Assembly (NCBI RefSeq): GCF_029223865.1
Contig: NZ_CP119520.1
Span: forward strand, 2,418,001-2,482,000
Length of the DNA: 64,000 nucleotides
DNA from: Telluria mixta
GTDB taxonomy: Bacteria > Pseudomonadota > Gammaproteobacteria > Burkholderiales > Burkholderiaceae_D
Reading direction: 5' to 3'
Notes under the pieces: generated by a model
What the model saw: only the letters and a program-made list of their open reading frames with translations
Told to the model about the DNA's origin: nothing
Database searches by the model: none
Position numbers and translations under genes: made by a program
Shown here: one piece after another, positions 20,598-30,402 of the stretch
How the letters are laid out: each line of letters begins with the position of its first letter
How positions within the stretch are numbered: position 1 is the stretch's first letter

Positions 20598-20674
20598 GTA
20601 AGTATCTGTCAACCACGTAACCGTTTGTAAAGTTCGTCAACACACGGACGGCAGGGTTCGTTGATGGCATAAGT
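20598..20674 (+). promoter_or_regulatory. Phased GTAAN promoter, copy 2
   Basis: Half-sites GTAAG, GTCAA, GTAAC, GTAAA and GTCAA start at 20598, 20608, 20617, 20627 and 20636, with the same 10-9-10-9 spacing as copy 1. CATAAGT starts 32 bases after the last one. It lies between the divergent esterase gene and paralogue 2, so it could affect both. Confidence 0.7.
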
Positions 20675-20722
20675 CACACACAACGATGTGCAATTTGACC
20701 GACAACCAAAGGACCCTTCATC

Positions 20723-21229
20723 ATGAAAAAAACCATTGCTACCCTGATCGCCGGCCTGTTCGCTACTGCAGCTTTCGCCCAGGCGCCTGCTTCCAAGCAA
20801 GCGGTGCTGGTCGACAACGCCAACGTGAAGGCAACGAAGACCGAGACGAAGGCAGCCCCGGCCGAAGCCAAGGCAGCGCAAGCCGACGTGAAGGAAGCAA
20901 AAGCCGATGCGAAGACGGCCAAGACGCACGCCAAGGATGCGAAGGCGAGCGCCAAGCATGCGAAAGCCAAGACCAAGCATGCCGTGAAAGAAGACACGGC
21001 CGCCACGACGGCACCGGCACCGGCTGATGCAGCCGCTCCCGCCACCCCGGCTACCCCGGCCGCTCCGGCCTCGTCGGCTGCCATGGGCAGCTCGGGTACC
21101 TCGGGCACGTCGGACGCGTCGGCGACCCCGGCGACCCCGGCTGCTCCTGCCACGCCGGCTACCCCGGCTACCCCGGCTACCCCGGCACCGGAAGCTGCAC
21201 CCGCTCCTGCCGCGCCGGTCACCCAGTAA
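20723..21229 (+). CDS. Secreted Lys/Ala-rich protein with Pro-Ala-Thr tail, paralogue 2
   Basis: The 168-aa protein shares with paralogue 1 the 20-residue signal peptide and a Lys/Ala/Asp helical region (about 35-90, with KEAKADAKTAKTHAKDAKA). It then carries a low-complexity tail of Ala-Thr-Pro repeats (about 95-165), encoded by tandem copies of a nine-base unit near 21165-21190. The tail should be extended and could cross or bind the cell wall. No known domain was recognised. Promoter, leader and terminator are all duplicated from the same ancestor as paralogue 1. Confidence 0.8.
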   Translation: MKKTIATLIAGLFATAAFAQAPASKQAVLVDNANVKATKTETKAAPAEAKAAQADVKEAKADAKTAKTHAKDAKASAKHAKAKTKHAVKEDTAATTAPAPADAAAPATPATPAAPASSAAMGSSGTSGTSDASATPATPAAPATPATPATPATPAPEAAPAPAAPVTQ

Positions 21230-21248
21230 GCCGGAAGCCCTCCTCACG

Positions 21249-21273
21249 AAGCCCGCGCGATGCGGGCTTTTTC
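21249..21273 (+). terminator. Terminator of paralogue 2
   Basis: The AAGCCCGC/GCGGGCTT stem is followed by TTTTT. The core is the same 19-base hairpin as after paralogue 1, and it abuts the stop of the convergent AraC-family gene. Confidence 0.85.
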
Positions 21274-22252
21274 ATGCCCCGGTCTCATCCGCATGCATCG
21301 CGTGGAACAGACCGGGACTGACACCGAAGCGCCGCGCGAACGCTTTCGACAGCTGCCCCGGCGTCGCATATCCCGCCTGCGTGGCCACCGTCTTCAGCGC
21401 CATCGACGTCTGCAGCAGCGTGCGCGCGTGGTCGAGGCGCAGCGTCTCGACGAAGCGCGCCGGCGTCTCGCCCAGCGCATCCGTGAAGCGGCGATGGAAG
21501 GTGCGCGGCGACATGCCTGCGCGCTCCGCCAGGCTGGCCACGTCGAGCTCTCCATCAAGATGCGTGCGGATCCAGTCGACAAGGCCCGCGAACGGGCTGT
21601 CCGCTTTTTCCTGCGCCGCCAGCACGGTACTGAACTGCGACTGGTAGCCGGGCCGCCGCGCATACAGCACGAGCCGGCGCGCGATGGCGTTGGCGACGGC
21701 GTCGCCCAGGTCGCGCGCGACGAGCGCCAGGCACATGTCGATGCCGGTGGTGACGCCGGCCGACGTCCACACGTGGCCGTCTTCTACGTACAGCGCGTTC
21801 GCGTCGACGTCGACGTCGGGATGCCTGCGCCCGAGGGCGTCCGTCGCTTCCCAATGCGTGGCGACGCGCCTGCCGTCCAGCAGGCCGCACGCGGCCAGCG
21901 CGAACGCGCCCGTGCACACGGAGCCGTAGCGGCGCGCGCGGGCGCAGGCACGCCGCAGCCACGCCTGCGCGGCCGCGTCCTGTGCGAGCGCCTGCAGGCT
22001 GCGGCGGCTGGAGCCGGCGACCAGCACCGTGTCCATGGCACCCGGCTTCACGCTGGCCAGCGGCTTCGTGACGACCGCGAGGCCGCAATTGCTCGTCACG
22101 TGGCCGCCTTGCGGCGACAGGATGTGCACGCGATAAAAGGCATGGCAGGCGGCGTCGTTGGCGGCGCCGAACACGGCGGCGGGACCGGTGACGTCGAGCA
22201 CCTGGACGTCGTCGAACGTGATCAGCGCAACCTGGCGCGATGTGGAAGGCAT
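21272..22252 (-). CDS. GlxA-family AraC transcriptional regulator (InhR-like)
   Basis: The protein (326 aa from the ATG at 22252) has an N-terminal DJ-1/PfpI-like domain with the nucleophile-elbow sequence YGSVCTGAFALAACGLLDG. A C-terminal AraC DNA-binding domain has two helix-turn-helix motifs (DVASLAERAGMSPRTFHRRF and LKTVATQAGYATPGQLSKAF). A GTG five codons upstream is an alternative start; neither has a strong ribosome site. It is divergent from the isocyanide hydratase-like gene, the arrangement of inhR-inhA in Pseudomonas, so it is probably that gene's activator. Confidence 0.85.
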   Translation of the reverse strand: MPSTSRQVALITFDDVQVLDVTGPAAVFGAANDAACHAFYRVHILSPQGGHVTSNCGLAVVTKPLASVKPGAMDTVLVAGSSRRSLQALAQDAAAQAWLRRACARARRYGSVCTGAFALAACGLLDGRRVATHWEATDALGRRHPDVDVDANALYVEDGHVWTSAGVTTGIDMCLALVARDLGDAVANAIARRLVLYARRPGYQSQFSTVLAAQEKADSPFAGLVDWIRTHLDGELDVASLAERAGMSPRTFHRRFTDALGETPARFVETLRLDHARTLLQTSMALKTVATQAGYATPGQLSKAFARRFGVSPGLFHAMHADETGA

Positions 22253-22339
22253 GGCAGGAATCGACACAAGTTTGACATTGCTGCCAATGCTAGCCGCTTT
22301 CTAGAATGGGGTCATCCTTCATCCACAACGGAGCCCGAC

Positions 22340-23008
22340 ATGAATATTGGATTTTTGCTGTTCCCGCGCGTGACCCAGCTCGACCTGACCGGTCCCGCCC
22401 AGATCCTGAGCCGCGTCCCCGGCGCCCAGGTCCACCTCGTGTGGAAGACGCGCGATCCGGTGCCGACCGACGTCGGCTTCACGATCAACCCGACCACGAC
22501 GTTCGACGATTGTCCGCCGCTGGACGTGCTGTGCGTGCCGGGCGGCTTCGGCATCGAGGACCTGTTCGGCGATGCCGATACGCTGGCCTTCCTGCGCCGT
22601 CAGGGAGAGCATGCACGCTACGTCACGTCCGTGTGCAACGGCTCGCTCGTGCTGGGCGCAGCCGGACTGCTCGACGGCTACCGGTCTGCCTGTCACTGGA
22701 TCTGGTTGCCGTTCCTGACGCGTTTCGGCGCCGTGCCTGTCGCGGAACGCATCGTGCGCGACCGCAACCGGATCTCGGGCGGCGGCGTGACGGCGGGGAT
22801 CGACTTTGGCCTTGCGCTGGCGGCCGAGCTGGCCGGCGAAGACGTCGCGCGCACGATCCAGCTGGCGCTCGAATACGATCCGCGGCCGCCGTTCGATGCA
22901 GGCTCGCCGCAGGGCGCCGGGGCGGAGCTCGTGGCGCGCTACCGCGAGATGGTGGCGCCGCGGCTGGCGCGGATCGAGGCGGTGCTGGCGCAAACGGCTG
23001 AGCTGTAA
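22340..23008 (+). CDS. inhA: DJ-1/PfpI protein, isocyanide hydratase-like
   Basis: The 222-aa protein closely follows Pseudomonas isocyanide hydratase, which converts isonitriles to N-formamides. Shared landmarks are IGFLLFPRVTQLDLTGP (active-site Asp), DDCPPLDVLCVPGG, the nucleophile Cys in YVTSVCNGSLVLGAAGLL, and RISGGGVTAGIDFGL. In the Pseudomonas enzyme as I recall it, the residue after the Cys is Thr; here it is Asn, which may alter activity. ACGGAG precedes the ATG. The stop codon lies inside the promoter of paralogue 3. Confidence 0.8.
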   Translation: MNIGFLLFPRVTQLDLTGPAQILSRVPGAQVHLVWKTRDPVPTDVGFTINPTTTFDDCPPLDVLCVPGGFGIEDLFGDADTLAFLRRQGEHARYVTSVCNGSLVLGAAGLLDGYRSACHWIWLPFLTRFGAVPVAERIVRDRNRISGGGVTAGIDFGLALAAELAGEDVARTIQLALEYDPRPPFDAGSPQGAGAELVARYREMVAPRLARIEAVLAQTAEL

Positions 23009-23062
23009 GTGTTTGTAAATCGCGTCAACAGCGGGGCAGGGTGGGCCGTTTCCAGCACAAGT
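23005..23062 (+). promoter_or_regulatory. Phased GTAAN promoter, copy 3
   Basis: Three half-sites (GTAAG 23005, GTAAA 23015, GTCAA 23024) are spaced 10 and 9, and CACAAGT starts 32 bases after the last. The two outer half-sites found in copies 1 and 2 are missing, because the coding sequence of the inhA-like gene occupies that stretch. Confidence 0.65.
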
Positions 23063-23113
23063 GAGACGCAAACGTGCATCACTGCCTACCCAACACCACG
23101 AGGACCCTTCATC

Positions 23114-23374
23114 ATGAAACGTACCATCGCCACCCTGATCGCCGGCCTGTTCGCCACCGCTGCCTTTGCCCAGACCCCGGCTCCGGCCCCGACGACGACG
23201 CCGGATTCGGCCACGCCGCCGGCCGTCGCCAAGGCCGAAGCGACGCACGAGAAGCAGGAAGCGAAGAAGACCACGAAGCACGTGAAGAAGGCCAAGCACG
23301 CGAAGAAGGCCGAGACCAAGGAAGCCGCGAAGGATGCGGCGGCCGATACGACTGCGCCGGCTGCGACCAAGTAA
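23114..23374 (+). CDS. Secreted Lys/Ala-rich protein, paralogue 3
   Basis: This is the shortest paralogue (86 aa), with signal peptide MKRTIATLIAGLFATAAFAQ, a Pro/Thr linker, and a Lys-rich segment (HEKQEAKKTTKHVKKAKHAK) ending in an Ala-rich tail. The upstream leader GGACCCTTCATC is identical to that of the other two. The 11-residue periodicity of paralogue 1 is largely lost. No known domain was recognised. The frame extends upstream to 23009, but that part covers the promoter and is unlikely to be translated. Confidence 0.78.
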   Translation: MKRTIATLIAGLFATAAFAQTPAPAPTTTPDSATPPAVAKAEATHEKQEAKKTTKHVKKAKHAKKAETKEAAKDAAADTTAPAATK

Positions 23375-23385
23375 GCAAGATGTAC

Positions 23386-23470
23386 CGTCGCCCCCGCGCA
23401 GGCGGGGGCCCAATTTGTGAGCGTGCCACTGCGCGTAAAACTTGGATCCCCGCCTTCGCGGGGATGACGT
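23386..23470. repeat. Dispersed palindromic repeat (BIME-like), copy C
   Basis: The element starts CGTCGCCCCCGCGCAGG, continues GCGGGGGCCCAATTTG and a GCGCG spacer, then CTTGGATCCCCGCC and GCGGGGATGACG. Order and orientation match copy B at 14893-14991. The end runs into a 22-base tandem repeat. Confidence 0.75.
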
Positions 23471-23523
23471 TTTAGGGCCGCGGGGATGACGTTTTAGGGC
23501 TGCGGGGATGACGTTTTGGGGCA
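23458..23523. repeat. Three tandem copies of a 22-bp unit
   Basis: The unit GCGGGGATGACGTTTTAGGG plus two bases repeats at 23458, 23480 and 23502, with few changes. A partial fourth begins at 23524. It is the terminal arm of repeat copy C amplified in place, ending just before the recG stop codon. Confidence 0.88.
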
Positions 23524-23528
23524 GCGGG

Positions 23529-25613
23529 TCAGACTTTAAGAAACTCTTCCCGCCCGCCCAGCCACCGCTGCAGGTGCGCATCGACGATGGCCTCGGCTTC
23601 GGGCCGGTCGGACTCGAGCAGCCACGCCGCCACGTCGCGCGCCTGCTCGACGATCCACTGGTCCGTCTCCAGGTTTGCGAAGCGCAGCATCGCCTGGCCC
23701 GACTGGCGCGCGCCGAGGAACTCGCCGGGGCCGCGGATTTCCAGGTCGCGCCGTGCGATCTCGAAGCCGTCGGTCGTCTCGCGCATCGTCATCAGGCGCT
23801 GTTTCGCCACAGGCCCCAGCGGGCTCTGATACAGCAGCAGGCACACGCTGGCGGCGGAACCCCGGCCCACGCGGCCCCGCAACTGGTGCAGCTGCGACAG
23901 GCCGAAGCGCTCGGCGTGCTCGATCACCATCAGCGACGCGTTGGGTACGTCCACGCCCACCTCGATCACCGTCGTCGCCACGAGCACGTGCACCTCGCCG
24001 GCGGTAAACGCATCCATGATCACCTGCTTCTCGGCCGGCTTCATGCGGCCGTGCACGAGGCCGACGACGAGGTCGGGCAGGGCTTCCGCCAGCGTCTCGT
24101 AGGTCTCGGTGGCCGTCTGCAGCTGCAGCGCTTCCGATTCCTCGATCAGCGGGCAGACCCAGTACACCTGCCGGCCTTCCTGCGCGGCCGCGTGCACGCG
24201 CTCGATCACTTCGTCGCGCCGGTTCTGATCGATGGCGCGCGTGACAATGGGCGTGCGGCCCGGCGGCAGTTCGTCGATGACGGAGACTTCCAGGTCGGCG
24301 TAATACGTCATCGCCAGCGTGCGCGGGATCGGCGTCGCGGACATCATCAACTGGTGCGGGACGAGGCCATCGGACCCCTTGTTGCGCAGGGTGAGGCGCT
24401 GGCCGACGCCGAAGCGGTGCTGTTCGTCGACGAGCACGAGACCCAGCTTCGCGAACTGCACGGTGTCCTGGATCAGCGCGTGCGTGCCGATCACGAGGTG
24501 CGCTTCGCCCGATTCCGCCATCTCGCTGGCCGCCGTCTTTTCCTTCTTTTTCAGGCTGCCCGTCAGCCACGCGACCTTCACGCCCAGCGGTTCCATCCAC
24601 GCGGCGATCTTGCGGAAGTGTTGCTCGGCCAGGATCTCCGTCGGCGCCATCAGCGCGGCCTGGTAGCCGCTGTCGATGGCCTGTGCCGCCGCCAGCGCCG
24701 CGACGACGGTCTTGCCGCTGCCGACGTCGCCCTGCAGCAGGCGCTGCATCGGGTAATCCTCGCGCAGGTCGCGGCGGATCTCTTCGACCACGCGCTGCTG
24801 CGCATTGGTCAGCTTGAACGGCAAGGCCTGCAGGAACGACGAGGACAGCTCGCCCACCGCACCCAGCACCGGCGCCCCCTTTTCACGGCGGGCCTGCTGC
24901 GCGCGTTTCAACGACAACTGCTGCGCCAGCAGTTCGTCGAACTTCACGCGCGTCCAGGCAGGATGGCTGCGTTCCGTCAGCGCGTGTTCGTCGACGTCCG
25001 GCGGCGGATAGTGCAGCAGGCGCACGGCGGGCTGGAACTCGGCCAGGTTCAGTTTCTCGCGCACGGCGCGCGGCACGGTGTCGGTCCAGTCCACGCGCTT
25101 CATCGCGTCGGCGATCGCGCGCCGCAATATCGTCTGCGACAGCCCTTCGCCGGCCGGGTACACGGGCGTGAGGGAGTTCGGGAGCGGCGCGCCCTCGTTG
25201 ACGATTTTATACACCGGGTGGACCATCTCGGCGCCGAAGAAGCCGTGCCGGACCTCGCTGCGGGCGCGTACGCGCGTGCCCTCGGCCAGCTGTTTCACCT
25301 GGCTGCCGTAGAAATTCATGAAGCGCAGCTGGATGTCGGACGTCTCGTCGGCGATGGTCACCAGCAGCTGGCGCCGCGGTTTATACGCGATTTCGTTCTT
25401 CGTGACGACGCCTTCGACCTGCGACACGTGGCCGCCGCGCAGGCAGGCTTCGCGGATGGGCACGATCTGCGTCTCGTCCTCGTAGCGCATCGGCAGGTGC
25501 AGGACGAGGTCCATGTCCGTGCGCAGGCCGAGCTTGGCGAGCTTGCTCTCGATGCTTTTTGCTGCGGGTTTGTCTGCGGCTTTGGCCGCCGGTTTGGCAT
25601 TCGTGGCTGGCAT
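23529..25613 (-). CDS. recG: ATP-dependent DNA helicase RecG
   Basis: The 694-aa helicase remodels stalled forks and Holliday junctions. An N-terminal wedge/OB region is followed by superfamily 2 motifs: Walker A QGDVGSGKTVVAALA (about 300), DEQH box LVDEQHRFGVGQR, MMSATPIPRTLAM, and the C-terminal ATTVIEVGVDVPNA and QLRGRVGRG motifs. The extreme N-terminus is Ala/Lys-rich (PATNAKPAAKAADKPAAK), an unusual leader before the conserved part. It is divergent from queA. Confidence 0.95.
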   Translation of the reverse strand: MPATNAKPAAKAADKPAAKSIESKLAKLGLRTDMDLVLHLPMRYEDETQIVPIREACLRGGHVSQVEGVVTKNEIAYKPRRQLLVTIADETSDIQLRFMNFYGSQVKQLAEGTRVRARSEVRHGFFGAEMVHPVYKIVNEGAPLPNSLTPVYPAGEGLSQTILRRAIADAMKRVDWTDTVPRAVREKLNLAEFQPAVRLLHYPPPDVDEHALTERSHPAWTRVKFDELLAQQLSLKRAQQARREKGAPVLGAVGELSSSFLQALPFKLTNAQQRVVEEIRRDLREDYPMQRLLQGDVGSGKTVVAALAAAQAIDSGYQAALMAPTEILAEQHFRKIAAWMEPLGVKVAWLTGSLKKKEKTAASEMAESGEAHLVIGTHALIQDTVQFAKLGLVLVDEQHRFGVGQRLTLRNKGSDGLVPHQLMMSATPIPRTLAMTYYADLEVSVIDELPPGRTPIVTRAIDQNRRDEVIERVHAAAQEGRQVYWVCPLIEESEALQLQTATETYETLAEALPDLVVGLVHGRMKPAEKQVIMDAFTAGEVHVLVATTVIEVGVDVPNASLMVIEHAERFGLSQLHQLRGRVGRGSAASVCLLLYQSPLGPVAKQRLMTMRETTDGFEIARRDLEIRGPGEFLGARQSGQAMLRFANLETDQWIVEQARDVAAWLLESDRPEAEAIVDAHLQRWLGGREEFLKV

Positions 25614-25762
25614 GGCGGTTCGTTGGCGCGTGTTGTCGGCTTATCAGGATTTGGGCATAACGGTTATGGCCTGCGCCCGCCGGCCGGAATCCGGGTGTAA
25701 AATAATGGGTTCGCCGCACGCTGTAGCCCATATTGTAAGGCGCCACGCCGAGTTTTTCCCAG

Positions 25763-27953
<2,191 letters not shown>

Positions 27954-27962
27954 TCCCACGTT

Positions 27963-27985
27963 GGGTGGGCACGGGGTGCCCACCC
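27963..27985. repeat. Perfect 10-bp-stem hairpin between tgt and yajC
   Basis: GGGTGGGCAC and GTGCCCACCC pair perfectly around a GGG loop. TACAATTAATTTT follows, so weak termination on the + strand is possible. The sequence resembles a palindromic repeat common in betaproteobacterial intergenic DNA. If it acts as a terminator, it separates the queuosine genes from the Sec genes. Confidence 0.65.
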
Positions 27986-28113
27986 TACAATTAATTTTCC
28001 GATAACGTCTTGCATTCGGGCACGCCGTTCCCACATGGCGGGAAACTGGCTGTTGCAAGTTTGCCGGTGCTAGAATACAGCGCTTGTTTTTTCATCTCAT
28101 AATCGGAGTCCTT

Positions 28114-28446
28114 GTGTTCATTTCCAACGCTTACGCGCAAACCGCCGGTGCAGCCGATCCGGGTCTGATGGGTAACCTCACCACGTTCGCCCCGCTGATC
28201 CTGATGTTCGTGGTCATGTACTTCCTCATGATCCGTCCGCAGCAGAAGCGCCAGAAAGAACTGAAAACCATGATGGACGCGCTGGCCAAGGGCGACGAAG
28301 TCATCACCGCCGGCGGCCTGCTGGGCCGTGTCTCGAAGGTGACCGACACGTACGTGACCGTCGAAGTGGCGGCCGGTACCGAAGTGGTCGTGCAGAAGAA
28401 CGCCGTGACCGCGCTGCTGCCGAAGGGCACGCTGAAGTCCCTGTAA
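28114..28446 (+). CDS. yajC: Preprotein translocase subunit YajC
   Basis: The 110-aa protein has one transmembrane helix (LILMFVVMYFLMIRP) followed by the conserved QQKRQKELKTMMDAL and the cytoplasmic domain. It binds SecDF and YidC at the translocon. The frame opens upstream at a TTG, but the GTG at 28114 is chosen because GGAG lies five bases before it and the product then begins with the usual FISNAYAQ. Confidence 0.93.
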   Translation: MFISNAYAQTAGAADPGLMGNLTTFAPLILMFVVMYFLMIRPQQKRQKELKTMMDALAKGDEVITAGGLLGRVSKVTDTYVTVEVAAGTEVVVQKNAVTALLPKGTLKSL

Positions 28447-28503
28447 TCCGGCCGCGCGGCCAGAGCGCCGCGCTTCCCGCCCGATCCTGAACGCTGGAAC
28501 ATC

Positions 28504-30390
28504 ATGAATCGTTACCCCCTCTGGAAGTACATACTGATCCTCGTGACAGTGCTTGTTGGCCTGCTGTACACGGCGCCCAACTATTTCGTCGACTCGCCGG
28601 CCCTGCAGGTGACGACCTCCAAGGCGACCGTCAAGGTCAACAGCGACACGGCCGCCCGGGTTGCCGAAGCGCTCAAGCGCGAAGGTATTCCTGCCGACGC
28701 CGTGGGTCTGGAAGGATCGGGCGACAGCGCTTCCGTGCGTGCGCGCTTCGCGACCCCCGATATCCAGTTCAAGGCCAAGACCGCGCTGGAGCGCGACCTG
28801 AACCGTGACCCGGCCGACCCCGACTACATCGTCACCGTCAACCTGGTCAAGAACACGCCGGCCTGGATGCAGGCCATCAATGCCAAGCCGCTGAACCTGG
28901 GTCTCGACCTGCGCGGCGGCGTGCACTTCCTGCTGCAGGTGGATGCGAAGGCCGTGCAGGAGACCCGCGTCAAGGGCGTCCTGTCCAGCGTCCGCAGCGA
29001 GCTGCGCGACAAGAGCATCCGCCACGCCGGCATCGACCGCGTCGGCAACAACATCGAGATCAAGTTCCGCGACGAGGCCACCCGTACGCAGGCCCGCAAC
29101 GCGCTGGCCCAGAACGCCGACCTGGCGTTTGCCGACGCCGCCGACGGTTCCGACCTGAAGCTGATCGTGACCCTGAAGCCGGCCGCGCTGCAGCGCGTGG
29201 TGGAAGAGGGCGTCAAGCAGAACATCAGCGCGCTGAGCAAGCGTATCAACGAACTGGGCGTGAGCGAGCCCGTGATCCAGCAACAGGGCCGCGACCGCAT
29301 CGTCGTCCAGCTGCCGGGCGTGCAGGACGTCGCCCACGCGAAGGACATCATCGGCCGCACCGCGACGCTGGAATTCCGCGTGACCGACGATACCGTCACC
29401 CCGGGCACCGAGCTGTCCGCCGCGATCCCGCTGAATTCGGAACTGTTCACCGAAGGCGCCGGCGCGCCGGTCGTCGTGTCGAAGGACGTCCTCGTGAGCG
29501 GCGATTCCGTCATCAACGCCGTCGCCGGCTTCGACCAGAACCAGCGTCCGGCCGTGAACATCGAGCTGAACGCCGAAGGCGGCCGCAAGATGCGCGCCAT
29601 GACGCGCGAGCGCGTCGGCAAGCGCATGGCCACGCTGCTGAAGGAGAAGGGCAAGTACAACGTGCTGCAGGTCGCGACGATCCAGAGCGAATTCGGTGCG
29701 AACTTCCAGACCACCGGCATGGCCAGCCCGCAGGCCGCCGCCGAGCTGGCGCTGCTGCTGCGCTCCGGCGCGCTGTCGGCCCCGATGGAATTCGTCGAGG
29801 AACGCGTCGTCGGCCCGCAGCTCGGCGCCGAGAACATCGCCAAAGGCCTGCATTCCACGCTGTGGGGCTTCGTGGCGATCGCGATCTTCATGATCATCTA
29901 CTACCAGCTGTTCGGCTTCTTCAGTGTCGTGGCGCTGGCGTGCAACCTGCTGTTCCTGCTGGCCCTGCTGTCGATGCTGGGCGCGACCCTGACCCTGCCG
30001 GGTATCGCGGCAATCGCGCTGGCGCTGGGTATGGCGATCGACGCTAACGTGCTGATCAATGAACGCATCCGTGAAGAACTGCGGGCGGGTAACACACCGC
30101 AGGCGGCGATCTCGGCCGGTTTCAGCCATGCGTGGGCGACCATTCTCGACTCGAACGTGACGACCCTGATCGTCGGCCTGGCGCTGCTGGTGTTCGGTTC
30201 GGGCGCCGTGCGCGGCTTCGCCGTCGTGCACTGCCTGGGCATCCTGACGTCGATGTTCTCGGCCGTGTTCCTGTCGCGCGGCGTCGTGAACCTGTGGTAC
30301 GGCCGCAAGAAGAAGCTCGGCAAGATCGCCATCGGCACCGTGTGGAATGCGGATGCCGCCGCGGCCAAGGCGGCCGTCAAGAAAGGATAA
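28504..30390 (+). CDS. secD: Protein translocase subunit SecD
   Basis: The 628-aa membrane protein uses the proton gradient to help pull proteins across the inner membrane. Family signatures are the first helix and YTAPNYF, the LGLDLRGGVHFLLQVD motif (D1 region), the large periplasmic domain, and the C-terminal helices with GMAIDANVLINERIREEL, which carries the proton-relay Asp. secF starts 12 bases later. Confidence 0.96.
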   Translation: MNRYPLWKYILILVTVLVGLLYTAPNYFVDSPALQVTTSKATVKVNSDTAARVAEALKREGIPADAVGLEGSGDSASVRARFATPDIQFKAKTALERDLNRDPADPDYIVTVNLVKNTPAWMQAINAKPLNLGLDLRGGVHFLLQVDAKAVQETRVKGVLSSVRSELRDKSIRHAGIDRVGNNIEIKFRDEATRTQARNALAQNADLAFADAADGSDLKLIVTLKPAALQRVVEEGVKQNISALSKRINELGVSEPVIQQQGRDRIVVQLPGVQDVAHAKDIIGRTATLEFRVTDDTVTPGTELSAAIPLNSELFTEGAGAPVVVSKDVLVSGDSVINAVAGFDQNQRPAVNIELNAEGGRKMRAMTRERVGKRMATLLKEKGKYNVLQVATIQSEFGANFQTTGMASPQAAAELALLLRSGALSAPMEFVEERVVGPQLGAENIAKGLHSTLWGFVAIAIFMIIYYQLFGFFSVVALACNLLFLLALLSMLGATLTLPGIAAIALALGMAIDANVLINERIREELRAGNTPQAAISAGFSHAWATILDSNVTTLIVGLALLVFGSGAVRGFAVVHCLGILTSMFSAVFLSRGVVNLWYGRKKKLGKIAIGTVWNADAAAAKAAVKKG

Positions 30391-30402
30391 CCGGGGTAGA
30401 AC

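Noticed and set aside
23009..23113. Longer start for paralogue 3
   Set aside because: The extension would translate the phased promoter and place the signal peptide internally.
23458..23523. CRISPR-like array
   Set aside because: Units are directly adjacent without spacers and there are no cas genes.
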